Below are positions 9,264-18,518 of a stretch of 64,000 bases of DNA, one piece after another (positions within the stretch are counted from its first letter, which is position 1; every line of letters begins with the position of its first letter). This stretch comes from Ensifer sp. IC3342 (lineage in GTDB: Bacteria; Pseudomonadota; Alphaproteobacteria; Rhizobiales; Rhizobiaceae): positions 62,001 to 126,000 of the forward strand of contig NZ_JADYVE010000006.1 of assembly GCF_020193655.1 (NCBI RefSeq). The letters are read 5' to 3'. The notes under the pieces were generated by a model. It searched no databases. It saw only the letters and a list, made by a program, of their open reading frames with translations, and was not told the origin of the DNA. The position numbers were made by a program, and so were the translations under genes.

Positions 9264-10877
9264 CTATATCTTCGTCTCGATCATTGCCTGCAATGTTTCG
9301 AGCCTGTCGGCGTCCCGCGGCAGTTTGTCCGCCCTCAGGCGGGCGATGCGCGGAAAACGCATCGCAACGCCCGACTTGTGCCGGGTGGAACGGTTCAGGC
9401 CTTCGAAGGCTACCTCGACGACAAAGCCGGCATCGGGCTCGGCGCGCACCGCACGCACCGGACCGAAGCGTTCGACCGTGTTGTCGCGGACGAAGCGGTC
9501 GAGAATTTCGAGTTCGGCATCGGTGAAGCCGAAATAGGCCTTGCCCACCGGGACCAAAACTGTTTGTCCGTCGCTCTCCGTCCAGACGCCGAAGGTGAAG
9601 TCGGAATAGTAGCTCGATCGCTTGCCATGGCCGCGTTGCGCATACATCAGCACTGCGTCGATATTGAAGGGCTCCCGCTTCCATTTGAACCAGGGTCCCT
9701 TTGCTCGGCCTGCGACATAGGGAGAGTCCAGCCGCTTCAACATGACTCCTTCGATAACCGGGTCCGGCGGGTCGGATCGAAGCCGGTCCAGTTCCTCCCA
9801 GGTCGCAAACGGGACGAGCGGCGAGAGGTCAAAATGTTGAGGAGATGCCGCGTCGATCAGCGTGTCGAGGGCCTGGCGACGCTCCTTGAACGGTTCGGCC
9901 CGAATGTCCCGTTCGCCGGAAAAGAGGATGTCGTAGCCGCGAATGAAAGCGGGATAATCTTCGAGCAACTTACGGTTGACGGTCTTGCGGTTCAGGCGCT
10001 GCTGCAGGTCCGCGAAAGTGCCGGTCGCCTGGTTGCTGCGGGCCGTTCCGCCCACCAGCAGTTCGCCGTCGATGACGCCGGTGAAGTCGGCCGCTTCGAG
10101 GATTTCCGGAAAGGCGCCGGAAATCTCGTCGCCGCTGCGCGAATAGAGCCGTCGCACGCCACCGATATTCGCCAGCTGAACGCGAATCCCATCCCATTTC
10201 CATTCCGCGGCGAAGTCCGCCGGATCCAGTCCTTCGAGATCGCCTTCGCCGACCGGCGTCGAGAGCATCACCGAATGAAAGACCGCCGGAGTCTTGAGGG
10301 TTGGCATGTCCGCTTCGCCGCTCAGCCAGAGGAAAAGTGGCAGATAGGGCGGCGCAAGGCCGTGCCAGAGGGTTTCTATCTCGCCGACATCCTTGCCGCC
10401 CATTTCCGCCAGCGCCTGTTTCGCCAGCCGTGCCGAAACGCCTATCCTGAGGCCCCCGGTGACGAGCTTCAGAAGGGCGAAGCGGCCCGACGTGTCAAGT
10501 TGATCGAGCATGTCGCGGACCAGCGATCGCACCTCGGACCGGCCGGCCATCTGCAGCCGCTCGACGACCTCTCCGAGTGGAATATCGGCTGCAACGCGCT
10601 CCTGCGGCGGCTCCCAAACCAGCGAGACGGTCTCCGCGAGATCGCCGACATAGTCATAGGAATAGCGAAACAGCACCTCGTCCATGTGCTCGAGCAGGAG
10701 GTCTCGGATCAGTTGGGGCTTGACTGTATTGAGCGTCAGCGTGCCGGCGATCGCGGCAAGCGCATAACCGCGGCTCGGGTCGCCAGCCTCGCGAAAATAG
10801 TCCGCAAGCAGGCGGATCTTGGCATTTCGCTGCGGCGTCAGAACCAGCCGGTCGAGCAGTTCGGCGAAGGCCTTCAT
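9264..10877 (-). CDS. ATP-dependent DNA ligase, exonuclease-associated type
   Basis: 537 residues beginning MKAFAELLDRLVL, chosen because a good GGGAG ribosome site lies 7-11 bases upstream and the longer frame overlaps the neighbouring gene. An N-terminal DNA-binding helical domain (about 1-200) precedes the nucleotidyltransferase core with catalytic motif EWKWDGIR (Lys about 227) and the OB-fold domain (WFKWKREPF onwards). Such ligases (LigC/B-like, 'cisplatin' set) occur with an MBL-fold exonuclease in many rhizobia and are thought to act in DNA repair. The partner exonuclease is directly upstream, 5 bases away. Confidence 0.9.
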   Translation of the reverse strand: MKAFAELLDRLVLTPQRNAKIRLLADYFREAGDPSRGYALAAIAGTLTLNTVKPQLIRDLLLEHMDEVLFRYSYDYVGDLAETVSLVWEPPQERVAADIPLGEVVERLQMAGRSEVRSLVRDMLDQLDTSGRFALLKLVTGGLRIGVSARLAKQALAEMGGKDVGEIETLWHGLAPPYLPLFLWLSGEADMPTLKTPAVFHSVMLSTPVGEGDLEGLDPADFAAEWKWDGIRVQLANIGGVRRLYSRSGDEISGAFPEILEAADFTGVIDGELLVGGTARSNQATGTFADLQQRLNRKTVNRKLLEDYPAFIRGYDILFSGERDIRAEPFKERRQALDTLIDAASPQHFDLSPLVPFATWEELDRLRSDPPDPVIEGVMLKRLDSPYVAGRAKGPWFKWKREPFNIDAVLMYAQRGHGKRSSYYSDFTFGVWTESDGQTVLVPVGKAYFGFTDAELEILDRFVRDNTVERFGPVRAVRAEPDAGFVVEVAFEGLNRSTRHKSGVAMRFPRIARLRADKLPRDADRLETLQAMIETKI

Positions 10878-10882
10878 GATTC

Positions 10883-11893
10883 TCACTCTCCCTCGTCGTC
10901 GTAGCCAACGAGGTGAAGCGGACGCGCCGGAATGCCCTGCAATTCGCACCAGCGCACCAGGGCCTCCTCGCGGCCATGCGTCACCCAGACCTCGGCGGGC
11001 GCGATCTCGCGTATCGTTCCCGTGAGTTCGGCCCAGTCGCAGTGATCGGAGATGACGAGGGGCAGTTCGACGCCGCGTTGCTTGGCGCGCTGGCGGATAA
11101 GCATCCAGCCCGAGGCGAAAACGGCGAGGGGATCGGCGAAGCGCCGCGCCCAGCGATCGGCGAAGGCCGACGGCGGGCCGATGACGATAGCGCCGGCGAA
11201 ATCCTGCCGGCTCTCGCCCGTAAGCGTCGCCGGGCGGATCTCGCCGAGATCAATGCCCTCGTTCTGATAGTACTCGCACAGCTTGGCGAGCGCCCCGTGG
11301 ATGTAGATGGGCTCCTCATAGCCCTGCTGGCGCAGGAGGGCGATGACCCTTTGCGCCTTGCCGAGCGCATAGGCGCCGACCATATGGGCGCGCTCCGGAA
11401 ACTGCCTTAGCGACATCAGCAGCCGGGCGACCTCGGCGCCGTCGTCCGGATGGTGGAAGACCGGGAGGCCGAAGGTCGCCTCGGTGATGAAGACGTCGCA
11501 GGGGACGGGCTCGAAAGCCCGGCAGGTCCGATCCGGCCGCCGCTTGTAGTCGCCGGAGACGACGATTCGGGTTCCATCCGTCTCGACAGCGATCTGCGCC
11601 GAGCCGAGCACGTGCCCGGCCGGATGAAAACGGACGGTCACGCCGTTGACCGTGATCGTCTCGCCGAGCGGAGCGACCTGGCTCGCACCGCAAAAGCCGT
11701 CGCCGTAGCGAATGCGCATGATGTCAAGCGTCTCGCGCGTCGCGAGGACGTGGCCATGACCAGCGCGAGCATGATCGGCATGCCCGTGCGTGATGAGCGC
11801 CCTTTCGACCGGCTGTATCGGGTCGATGTAGAAGTCGCCTTTCTCGCTGTAGAGTCCCTTTGGGGCGGGATAGAGCAGGTTGTCCGGTCTCAT
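10883..11893 (-). CDS. Ligase-associated MBL-fold DNA exonuclease
   Basis: 336 residues from MRPDNLLYPAPKGLYS; a longer frame reaches 11941 but the family begins here. The metallo-beta-lactamase metal motif HGHADHARAGH, then GHVLGSAQI and VSGDYKRRPDRT, identify a beta-CASP-like/YSH1-related nuclease of the family annotated as ligase-associated DNA exonuclease. It lies immediately before the ATP-dependent ligase in the same direction, and the two are almost certainly co-transcribed. Inferred role: end processing before ligation in a dedicated repair pathway. No clear ribosome site precedes the chosen ATG. Confidence 0.86.
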   Translation of the reverse strand: MRPDNLLYPAPKGLYSEKGDFYIDPIQPVERALITHGHADHARAGHGHVLATRETLDIMRIRYGDGFCGASQVAPLGETITVNGVTVRFHPAGHVLGSAQIAVETDGTRIVVSGDYKRRPDRTCRAFEPVPCDVFITEATFGLPVFHHPDDGAEVARLLMSLRQFPERAHMVGAYALGKAQRVIALLRQQGYEEPIYIHGALAKLCEYYQNEGIDLGEIRPATLTGESRQDFAGAIVIGPPSAFADRWARRFADPLAVFASGWMLIRQRAKQRGVELPLVISDHCDWAELTGTIREIAPAEVWVTHGREEALVRWCELQGIPARPLHLVGYDDEGE

Positions 11894-11971
11894 GCACACA
11901 AAGATAGCTGGCAGATGCGCGTCTGCCAGCCATGCGGACAAGATTTTCGCCGCCCGCGTCTGACTCGTGCC

Positions 11972-12925
11972 TTAGTGGCTCGACGCGAGCGTATCGGCGA
12001 TCAGTTTCAGCACGCCCTCGGCATCGATGCCGATGCAGACCTTCTGACTCGGAAGGTCGTCCCAAGGGCTCGGCGGAAAGAGGCGCGCATCCGGTTTCTG
12101 GATCGTCTGGCCGTCGGCGATGCCACCGCAGATGACGCGCACCGAGCCGCTGCGGGTGCGGAACAGCTCCGGCGCAACGACATAGGCACAGGCACAGCTG
12201 TCATGGACGATCATGCCGTCATCGACATGCTGCTCGTAGAAGGTGATGTAGAACTGCGAGATGTCGGACAGGAGTCTTGCCGGCGCTCCGCCGCGCTCGG
12301 CAATATCGACCAGCATGGCCCGCGTCATCACCGTGCGCGTGGTCACATCGAGGCCGATGACGGTGACGGGCCACGGCGCCGTCATCACCACGTCGGCGGC
12401 TTCCGGGTCTCCATGGATATTGGCTTCCGCCGCCGGTGTGATGTTGCCGGGAACGTCGAAAGCGCCGCCCATGATCACGACATCCTTGACCAGCCCGGCT
12501 ATGTCCGGATCTTCGCGCAGTGCCAGCGCCAGATTGGTCATCCGTCCTACGGCGATGAGCGTCACTTCGCCCGGATTGGCGCGCACCGTATCGATGATGA
12601 AGCGATGCGCCGGACGGGGATCGAGCGGCAAGTCTATATTTTCCGGCACGTCGATATTGCCGAGCCCATCTTCGCCATGAATGCCCGTCGGCCAGCCGAC
12701 ATGAGGGCGGCCGTGATCGAAGGTCTCGCCAAGCCCCTTGGCGACCGGCGCTGCGATGTTCCACGCCTGCTTCAGGAAGAGCGCGTTGCGCGTCGTCGTC
12801 TCAACCGAGGCATTGCCGAAAACGGAGGTGATGCCGATGAGATCGATGTCCGGGTGCCGATGCAGGAAGAGAAGCGCCATCGCGTCATCGACGCCGGGAT
12901 CCGTATCGAAAATAACCTTGTGCAT
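11972..12925 (-). CDS. Inosine-uridine preferring nucleoside hydrolase family protein
   Basis: 317 residues with the hallmark calcium-binding aspartate cluster at the N-terminus, FDTDPGVDDAMAL (Asp 7, 9, 13, 14), and the later MGGAF and NIHGDPEAADVV blocks of the family. These enzymes hydrolyse the N-glycosidic bond of ribonucleosides to give ribose and free base. Length and motifs are complete. It is the first gene of a possible three-gene run with the exonuclease and ligase (79 bases to the exonuclease start), although a functional link is not obvious. Substrate preference cannot be read from sequence. Confidence 0.9.
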   Translation of the reverse strand: MHKVIFDTDPGVDDAMALLFLHRHPDIDLIGITSVFGNASVETTTRNALFLKQAWNIAAPVAKGLGETFDHGRPHVGWPTGIHGEDGLGNIDVPENIDLPLDPRPAHRFIIDTVRANPGEVTLIAVGRMTNLALALREDPDIAGLVKDVVIMGGAFDVPGNITPAAEANIHGDPEAADVVMTAPWPVTVIGLDVTTRTVMTRAMLVDIAERGGAPARLLSDISQFYITFYEQHVDDGMIVHDSCACAYVVAPELFRTRSGSVRVICGGIADGQTIQKPDARLFPPSPWDDLPSQKVCIGIDAEGVLKLIADTLASSH

Positions 12926-13326
12926 GTTTTCTTCTTTTCTTTATTGGAAGTGGGATAGGAATGCCGCTAGTGGAAGCGGCGAATGCTAAGCGGCACCAAA
13001 TCGGCGTTCTCGCCCATCGTGAGAAGTGGGCCACCGACGCACCCCGATGATGCCTGCTCCAACCATTCCGATGCGCGCCATGATGCGGCCGGTCCCTCTC
13101 ACACGAAGAATTTGCGGCATTTCTTTTAGTTGAGCCCGGCGCGAGAGCAAGAGCTATTCCCGGGGGATCGTTGCAGTCCGCGGGAATTCCGGCAGCCAAC
13201 GCGGGGTGGAAACGAGTGATCCGCATTACTGAATTCTTCTTATCCCGCTGAACGGACTTAAACTTTCCGAAAGGTCGCTGACCTATCGTGGTAACGGCCT
13301 GCGGGCTTTTCTTTGCAATTTTGAAG
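12926..13326. other. Intergenic region with no recognised gene
   Basis: About 400 bases between divergent genes. Short open frames here are in poor context. It presumably holds the promoters of the nucleoside hydrolase (leftward) and of the hypothetical gene at 13327 (rightward). No repeat or convincing dyad was identified. Confidence 0.4.
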
Positions 13327-13992
13327 ATGACAGCGGAGCCGCGGGTGAAGGCTATTTTCAGCAGATTGCGTCCTTCCAAAAGGCTGGTGGTCATCCTGTC
13401 CGCCGCGCTCAGCGTTTCCGCGGCGTCCGGTGGTGCCGCCGTCTATGTCGGTCGCGACAGGCTTATGGCCCGTCTTGCCGAGCCGTCCCCATCCGGGCTC
13501 GAATGTACGACGATCCGGACGCTGAAGCTCGATCACAATGGCCAACGCTGGGTCAGGATGCACGTGAAGACCGACAGGGCGAGCGGACCGGACCGCCTCA
13601 GGACGGCGCTGCGCGTGGTCGGTGCGCTATCGCAGAAGGAGAAGGCCGATCTCTATCAGATCGTCGTGCTCGACGCGGCCGGACCGGAGGAGCGGGCTGC
13701 GGTGCGGGGCGCGGCGATCGGCGCCGAGGTTCTTTTTGCCCCCGGTCCACAGAGCGTCAGGGGGATGGAGGAGCCGTTCCGCGCTTCCTACAATGACGGG
13801 ACCGCGAACGTCTCCGGCATGTTCCACGGCAAGACCGTTCGGCTTGAGCTTGACGAGGTGCGCGCACTGATGAGCGCCATGGAGGATCGTTCGCTTTGCA
13901 TCGATCCGTCCGCGGCTACAACGGAGGGCGCGGGGGCGGACGAAGCCGCCGAGCAAACCGTCGAGAGCGCAGAAGCGCCCGCCGACCATTAA
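13327..13992 (+). CDS. Hypothetical membrane-anchored/secreted protein
   Basis: 221 residues from ATG at 13327; a GTG at 13288 in the same frame is an alternative. A basic N-terminus (FSRLRPSKR) precedes a hydrophobic segment, VVILSAALSVSAASGGAAVY, which looks like a signal anchor. The rest is soluble with a conserved-looking CTTIRTLKLDHNG block and a second Cys (SLCIDP). The C-terminus is acidic and Ala/Glu-rich, low complexity. I do not recognise the family. It is single, followed by a hairpin terminator and a repeat element. Coding use matches the neighbours, so it is probably a real rhizobial orphan. Confidence 0.6.
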   Translation: MTAEPRVKAIFSRLRPSKRLVVILSAALSVSAASGGAAVYVGRDRLMARLAEPSPSGLECTTIRTLKLDHNGQRWVRMHVKTDRASGPDRLRTALRVVGALSQKEKADLYQIVVLDAAGPEERAAVRGAAIGAEVLFAPGPQSVRGMEEPFRASYNDGTANVSGMFHGKTVRLELDEVRALMSAMEDRSLCIDPSAATTEGAGADEAAEQTVESAEAPADH

Positions 13993-14014
13993 GGCATTCC
14001 GTCGCGACAAAGCA

Positions 14015-14043
14015 AAAGCCCGCCGGATGAAGGGCGGCCTTTT
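14015..14043 (+). terminator. Hairpin terminator after hypothetical gene
   Basis: AAAGCCCGCC at 14015-14024 pairs with GGCGGCCTTT at 14033-14042 (10 bp, one mismatch, 8-base loop), ending in a short T run. It lies 22 bases after the stop of the hypothetical gene. Confidence 0.6.
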
Positions 14044-14073
14044 ATGCATGGCTATGTTTGTCCGCGCGGGCCT

Positions 14074-14176
14074 AAAGCGCGTCGCGTTCAATCGGACTCA
14101 TGCGACGCGCTTTTGATCCTTGCTTTTATACATGTCGCTGTCCCAAAACCGCTGCACACTTTTGGGCGACATGCAC
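14074..14176. repeat. Two-hairpin intergenic repeat element
   Basis: First hairpin: AAAGCGCGTCGC (14074-14085) against GCGACGCGCTTT (14102-14113), a perfect 12-bp stem. Second: CATGTCG with CGACATG, nested with CCCAAAA/TTTTGGG, spanning 14131-14173. This order of two hairpins is a repeated intergenic sequence I recognise from rhizobial genomes. The second hairpin directly follows the lysS stop on the minus strand and could end its transcript. Confidence 0.6.
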
Positions 14177-15672
14177 TAGTCGGCCTTGTGGCGTCGGGCC
14201 GGGAACAAGATCACGTCGCGGATCGACGGCGCGTTGGTGAGCAGCATGATCAGGCGGTCGACACCGATGCCGAGGCCCCCGGCCGGCGGCATGCCCTGGT
14301 CGATCGCATCGAGGAATTCGTCATCGAGCTGTTTTGCCAGTTCGCCGCGCGCATGCGCCTGTTCGAGCTGTTCGACCATGCGCGCGCGCTGTTCTTCCGG
14401 ATCGTTGAGCTCCGAGAAGGCATTGCCGAGTTCCCAGGTGTTGCAATAGGTCTCGAAACGCTCGACGAGGCGCGGCTCGCCCGGCACTTCCTTGGCGAAG
14501 GGCGAGATGTCCTTCGGGAAATGCGTGACGTGGGCGGGCTGGATCAGAGTCGGTTCGACTTTTTCCTCGAAGACGAAGGCCAGGCATTCGCCCCAGGTCC
14601 AGTCCTTCTCGATCTCGAAGCCGGCGGCCTCGGCTGCGGCACGCGCTTCCTCATCGGTCTTCATCGCCAGGAAGTCGATCCCGGTGGCTTCCTTGACGGC
14701 TTCCGGCATGGGCACGCGACGGAACGGCCCCTTGAAGGAGATCTCCTTGTCTCCATAAGTGAATTCCGTCTTACCGTGGACCAGGAGCGCCAGTTCGGCG
14801 AACAGCCGCTCGACGAGGTCCATCACGTCCTCGTAGTCGGCGTAGGCCCAGTAGCACTCCATCATCGTAAATTCCGGATTGTGCCGAGTGGAGACGCCTT
14901 CGTTGCGGAAGTTGCGGTTGATCTCGAAGACCTTGTCGGTCAGCCCCGAGACCAGCGTGCGCTTCAGATAGAGTTCCGGCGCGATGCGCAGGAACATGTC
15001 GAGCTTCAGTGTGTTGTGATGCGTCTTGAAGGGCTCGGCGGTGGCGCCGCCATAGACCGAGTGCAGCATCGGCGTCTCGACTTCCATGAAGCCGTCATTT
15101 TCCATGAAGCGGCGGATTCCGGATACGATGCGGCTGCGCTGCTGGAAGCGGAGCTTCGACTCCTCGTTGGTCATGATGTCGAGATGGCGCTTGCGGTAGC
15201 GCAGCTCGATGTCGGAGAGGCCGTGCCACTTCTCCGGCATCGGCAGCAGCGACTTGGTAAGCATCGTGATCGTTTTTGCGTTGATCGTCAGCTCGCCCCG
15301 CTTGGTGCGGCGGGCGATGCCGGTAACGCCGATGATGTCGCCGATGTCGATCAGCGGCAGCAGCGTACGCGCATCTTCCGGGGTCGTATCCTTGTGCGAG
15401 AAAATCTGGATCTTGCCGGAAGCGTCATGGATATCCATGAACATGCCGGAGTTGCGCGAGGAATAGACGCGGCCGGCGACGGTCACGACGTCCTGCGTTT
15501 CGGTGTCCGGCTCTAGGCTTTCATATTTCGCCGCAAGTTCCGCATTGGTCATCGTCCGGTGGAAATGTGCCGGATAGACGTCGACGATCTGCTCACGCAG
15601 GAGCTTCAGCTTCTGTGCACGCACTTCCGTAGCGTCGGAGGAAAGGCTGGCCGTTGCTGTCTTCTCGTTCAT
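14176..15672 (-). CDS. lysS: Lysyl-tRNA synthetase (class II)
   Basis: 498 residues, full length. An N-terminal OB-fold anticodon-binding domain (about 60-190, VAGRVYSSRNSGMFMDIHD) precedes the class II catalytic core with motif 2 (FRNEGVSTRHNPEFTMMECYWA) and motif 3 (GGLGIGVDRLIMLLTN). It charges tRNA-Lys in the cytoplasm. It starts 10 bases after the gltX stop in the same direction, with AAGGAC as ribosome site, so the two synthetase genes form an operon, an arrangement also known in other rhizobia. Confidence 0.96.
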   Translation of the reverse strand: MNEKTATASLSSDATEVRAQKLKLLREQIVDVYPAHFHRTMTNAELAAKYESLEPDTETQDVVTVAGRVYSSRNSGMFMDIHDASGKIQIFSHKDTTPEDARTLLPLIDIGDIIGVTGIARRTKRGELTINAKTITMLTKSLLPMPEKWHGLSDIELRYRKRHLDIMTNEESKLRFQQRSRIVSGIRRFMENDGFMEVETPMLHSVYGGATAEPFKTHHNTLKLDMFLRIAPELYLKRTLVSGLTDKVFEINRNFRNEGVSTRHNPEFTMMECYWAYADYEDVMDLVERLFAELALLVHGKTEFTYGDKEISFKGPFRRVPMPEAVKEATGIDFLAMKTDEEARAAAEAAGFEIEKDWTWGECLAFVFEEKVEPTLIQPAHVTHFPKDISPFAKEVPGEPRLVERFETYCNTWELGNAFSELNDPEEQRARMVEQLEQAHARGELAKQLDDEFLDAIDQGMPPAGGLGIGVDRLIMLLTNAPSIRDVILFPARRHKAD

Positions 15673-15682
15673 GGTCCTGTCC

Positions 15683-17140
15683 TTACTTTCCGCTGCCGGC
15701 CATCGCAGCGACCACCTGGGCCGCGACCTTCAGGCGCTGGCGCACGACCGCGCGGCCGAGCAGTTCCATCGAATCGAACAGCGGCAGCGAGCGCTGCGAG
15801 CCCGATACGGCGACGAACAGCGGCGCGACGATGGCTTTCAGCTTCTTACCCATGCGCTCGGCGACTGCGCGCAGTTCCGCTTCGATCGATTCCTTGTTCC
15901 ATTCGAGGATCTTTTCAAGATCCGGCTGAACGGTATTGAGGATCTCGAGCAGTTCTTCCGGCGAGGCCTTTACACCGGCAAAAGCCGCCGGCTGCAGGCC
16001 GAGATCCGACTTGAACAGGAAGGCGGCGAGGTCGGGCAGTTCGCCGAGCTTCGAGATGCGCGACTGCGAAAGCTTCAGACCTTCCTTGAGGCGATCGTTC
16101 TCCGACGCCCAGGCGAAGACGCGGGCCGCGAACTCCTCTTCGGAGAGCTTCTCGCGGATCCAGCGCGCGTTCAGCCAATCGAGCTTCTGGATATCGAAGA
16201 TCGCGCCGGCCTTCGAGAGGTTTTCCGGATCGAATTTTTCCGCCAGTTCATCCATCGTCAGCAGTTCTTCGCCTTCTGCGATCTGGATGAAGAACAGGCC
16301 GAGGAAGTTCATCAGCGCTTCCGGTAGGTAGCCGAGCGCCGTGTAGTAGGAGATCGAAGTCGGGTTCTTGCGCTTCGACAGCTTCGACTTGTCGGCATTG
16401 CGCATCAGCGACAGGTGCATGAACTTCGGCGGTTCGAGGCCGAGATACTGGTAAATCAGGATGTGCTTCGGCACCGAAGCCAGCCACTCCTCGCCGCGCG
16501 CGACGTGGGTGATCTTCATCAGATGGTCGTCGACGACGTTTGCCATATGATAGGTCGGCATGCCGTCGGCCTTGAGCAGAACCTGCATATCGACCGCATC
16601 CCACGGAATCTCGACGTCGCCATAGACGCCGTCGTAGAACTTGCACGAGCCTTCGGTCGGGATCTTCATGCGCACGACATGCGGCTCGCCGGCGGCGACG
16701 CGCGAGGTCACTTCCTCGGCCGAGAGGCTGAGGCACAGGCCGTCATATTTCGGCGGCTTGCCGGCGGCGCGCTGTGCCTCGCGCATCTGCTCCAGCCGCT
16801 CGGGCGTGCAGAAGCAGCGGAAACCGTGGCCGTTCTCGACGATCTTCTCGACATATGGCTTGTAGATGTCCTTGCGGTCGCTCTGGCGGTAGGGACCGAA
16901 GGGGCCGCCGATGTCGGGGCCTTCGGACCACTTCAGCCCACACCATTTCAGCGCGTCGAGCACCTTCTGTTCGAACTCCGGCGTCGAGCGCGTCGCGTCG
17001 GTGTCCTCGATGCGCAGGATGAACTCGCCGCCGTGCTTCTTTGCGAAGAGATAGTTGAACAGCGCAATGTAGGCGGTGCCGACATGCGGTTCGCCGGTGG
17101 GAGAAGGTGCAATGCGCACCCGGACTGCTGAATCTGCCAT
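15683..17140 (-). CDS. gltX: Glutamyl-tRNA synthetase
   Basis: 485 residues, class I synthetase. The HIGH-type motif appears as PSPTGEPHVGTAYIA and the KMSKS-type loop as DKSKLSKRKNP; both active-site elements are intact. The C-terminal anticodon-binding helical domain follows. It attaches glutamate to tRNA-Glu; many alphaproteobacterial enzymes also mischarge tRNA-Gln for later amidation, which cannot be decided here. It is the first gene of the gltX-lysS pair. The 5' side has a long intergenic gap (17141-17584). Confidence 0.96.
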   Translation of the reverse strand: MADSAVRVRIAPSPTGEPHVGTAYIALFNYLFAKKHGGEFILRIEDTDATRSTPEFEQKVLDALKWCGLKWSEGPDIGGPFGPYRQSDRKDIYKPYVEKIVENGHGFRCFCTPERLEQMREAQRAAGKPPKYDGLCLSLSAEEVTSRVAAGEPHVVRMKIPTEGSCKFYDGVYGDVEIPWDAVDMQVLLKADGMPTYHMANVVDDHLMKITHVARGEEWLASVPKHILIYQYLGLEPPKFMHLSLMRNADKSKLSKRKNPTSISYYTALGYLPEALMNFLGLFFIQIAEGEELLTMDELAEKFDPENLSKAGAIFDIQKLDWLNARWIREKLSEEEFAARVFAWASENDRLKEGLKLSQSRISKLGELPDLAAFLFKSDLGLQPAAFAGVKASPEELLEILNTVQPDLEKILEWNKESIEAELRAVAERMGKKLKAIVAPLFVAVSGSQRSLPLFDSMELLGRAVVRQRLKVAAQVVAAMAGSGK

Positions 17141-17584
17141 GGTCTTTGCCCGTTTCGACGTGCTTTTGGGCCCTTGCCGGAGTGCACTTCCGGCTTATGG
17201 GCGCGCATTTTATGGGAAGGAAAGGCCCACAAGGGTGCCGCACCAGCGGTATCGGCGGGCAATTCCAGTCGGCAGGCGTGAGACCATAGAAAGCCCCGCA
17301 TGTCAACGGAAAGTGGACGCGCCATTTTGTTGGAACGTTCACGCTCGTCAGGCGTTTATTCAACCGAGGACGCGGACCGTGTCAACCGGACGCGACGGAA
17401 GTGGAGAATGCGGGAATTTTTCCGGTTTCTTCCCGTAACCAACGAAAACGGTAGTCGAACTCCCAACCCGTCCGGTTCGTATCCTCACTTGTCTCCCGCA
17501 GTCAGAGAGGCCTGCATTCGGCGAATGCAGGCCTCTTCATTCGGCGTTTCGCGCGCGGCTATCACGCGCTTTTGCTGGAATTGT
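17141..17584. other. Intergenic region between gltX and terC
   Basis: About 440 bases without a supported gene. It should carry the gltX promoter (leftward). Near 17506 it contains a strong hairpin described separately. A 92-base segment at 17409-17500 has complementary ends (TGCGGGA and TCCCGCA) and a weak tRNA-like look but fails as a tRNA. Confidence 0.5.
17506..17536. terminator. Strong hairpin, probable terminator of terC
   Basis: AGAGGCCTGCATTCG (17506-17520) is fully complementary to CGAATGCAGGCCTCT (17522-17536), so the element folds into an about 13-bp stem with a small loop. It lies about 50 bases downstream of the terC stop on the minus strand. The T tract is short on both sides, so orientation is inferred from the neighbour. 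Confidence 0.65.
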
Positions 17585-18340
17585 TTAGTGCAGCTTCTTG
17601 GCCTGCTGCTTTCTCAGCCGGGCGTTGCGCGCCATCATGTTCAGCATCTCGACAAGGGCCGAGAACGCCATGGCGGCGTAAACGTAGCCCTTCGGAACGT
17701 GGAAGCCCATCCCCTCGGCCATCAGCGTGGTGCCGATCATCAGCAGGAATGCAAGCGCCAGCATCACGATCGTCGGGTTTCTTTCGATGAAGTTGGCGAG
17801 CGGCGTCGCCGCAAAAAGCATCACGGTAACAGCGACGATCACGGCGATGACCATGATCGGCAAATGCGGGGTCATGCCGACGGCCGTTATGATGCTGTCA
17901 ACCGAGAAGACGAGGTCGAGCAGCAGGATCTGGCCGATCGCTGCGGCAAAGCCGTTGATCGCCGAACTCGCGATGAAGTCCTCGTCGTGATCGCTCGGAT
18001 CGACATTGTGGTGGATCTCCTTGGTCGCCTTCCAGACGAGAAAGAGACCGCCGGCAAGCAGAATCATGTCCTTCCAGGAGAAGGCGTGCCCGAGGGCCTC
18101 GAAAACCGGCTCGGTCAGTTGCACGATCCAAGCAACGGTGCCGAGCAGCGCCAGCCGCATGATCAATGCAAGGCCGATGCCGACGCGGCGGGCGCTGACG
18201 CGGTTTTCCGGGGGAAGCTTGTTCGTGAGAATTGAAATGAAGATCAAATTGTCGATGCCGAGCACGACCTCCATGACAATGAGCGTGATCAGAGCGACCC
18301 AAGCCTCGAGACTTTGGGCGAGCGTCAGGATTTCCTGCAT
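17585..18340 (-). CDS. TerC family integral membrane protein
   Basis: 251 residues with seven or so hydrophobic segments. The TerC signature [16 protein letters not shown] is near the N-terminus, with its repeat counterpart [17 protein letters not shown] in the second half; the acidic residues in these helices are the proposed metal-handling sites. The family is linked to tellurite resistance and to Mn2+ export in other bacteria; the ligand here is not known. It has a good AGGAGAGGAA ribosome site. A RIME repeat sits immediately upstream. Confidence 0.88.
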   Translation of the reverse strand: MQEILTLAQSLEAWVALITLIVMEVVLGIDNLIFISILTNKLPPENRVSARRVGIGLALIMRLALLGTVAWIVQLTEPVFEALGHAFSWKDMILLAGGLFLVWKATKEIHHNVDPSDHDEDFIASSAINGFAAAIGQILLLDLVFSVDSIITAVGMTPHLPIMVIAVIVAVTVMLFAATPLANFIERNPTIVMLALAFLLMIGTTLMAEGMGFHVPKGYVYAAMAFSALVEMLNMMARNARLRKQQAKKLH

Positions 18341-18360
18341 CGGCGATCTTTCCTCTCCTA

Positions 18361-18463
18361 CTGCATGTTTCCTTAAATCGCACCCGATTTAAGGAAACAT
18401 GCAAGCAATTCAAAGTGCTACAGTTTCCCCTGCGCGTCTGACAAGACGCGCAGCGCTGTAGAT
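18361..18463. repeat. RIME-type two-palindrome repeat
   Basis: First palindrome: CTGCATGTTTCCTTAAATCG, then CGATTTAAGGAAACATGCA. Second: CTGCGCGTC, then GACGCGCAG. The length of about 100 bases with two palindromes is the description of RIME1 (Rhizobium-specific intergenic mosaic element). It lies in the leader of terC. Confidence 0.75.
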
Positions 18464-18473
18464 CACGACGATC

Positions 18474-18490
18474 TTGGTCGAAACGACCAA
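18474..18490. repeat. Small perfect hairpin
   Basis: TTGGTCG, AAA, CGACCAA: a 7-bp perfect stem with a 3-base loop, placed between the RIME copy and the large hairpin at 18519-18560. Its function is unknown. Confidence 0.5.
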
Positions 18491-18518
18491 ATCATTCAAC
18501 GTGACCGGCTCTGACAAA

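Noticed and set aside
17409..17500. tRNA-like segment with complementary 7-base ends and a GGTTCGTATCC block
   Set aside because: It lacks the invariant A58 in the T loop, a proper D arm and a recognisable anticodon stem. Length and ends alone are not enough.
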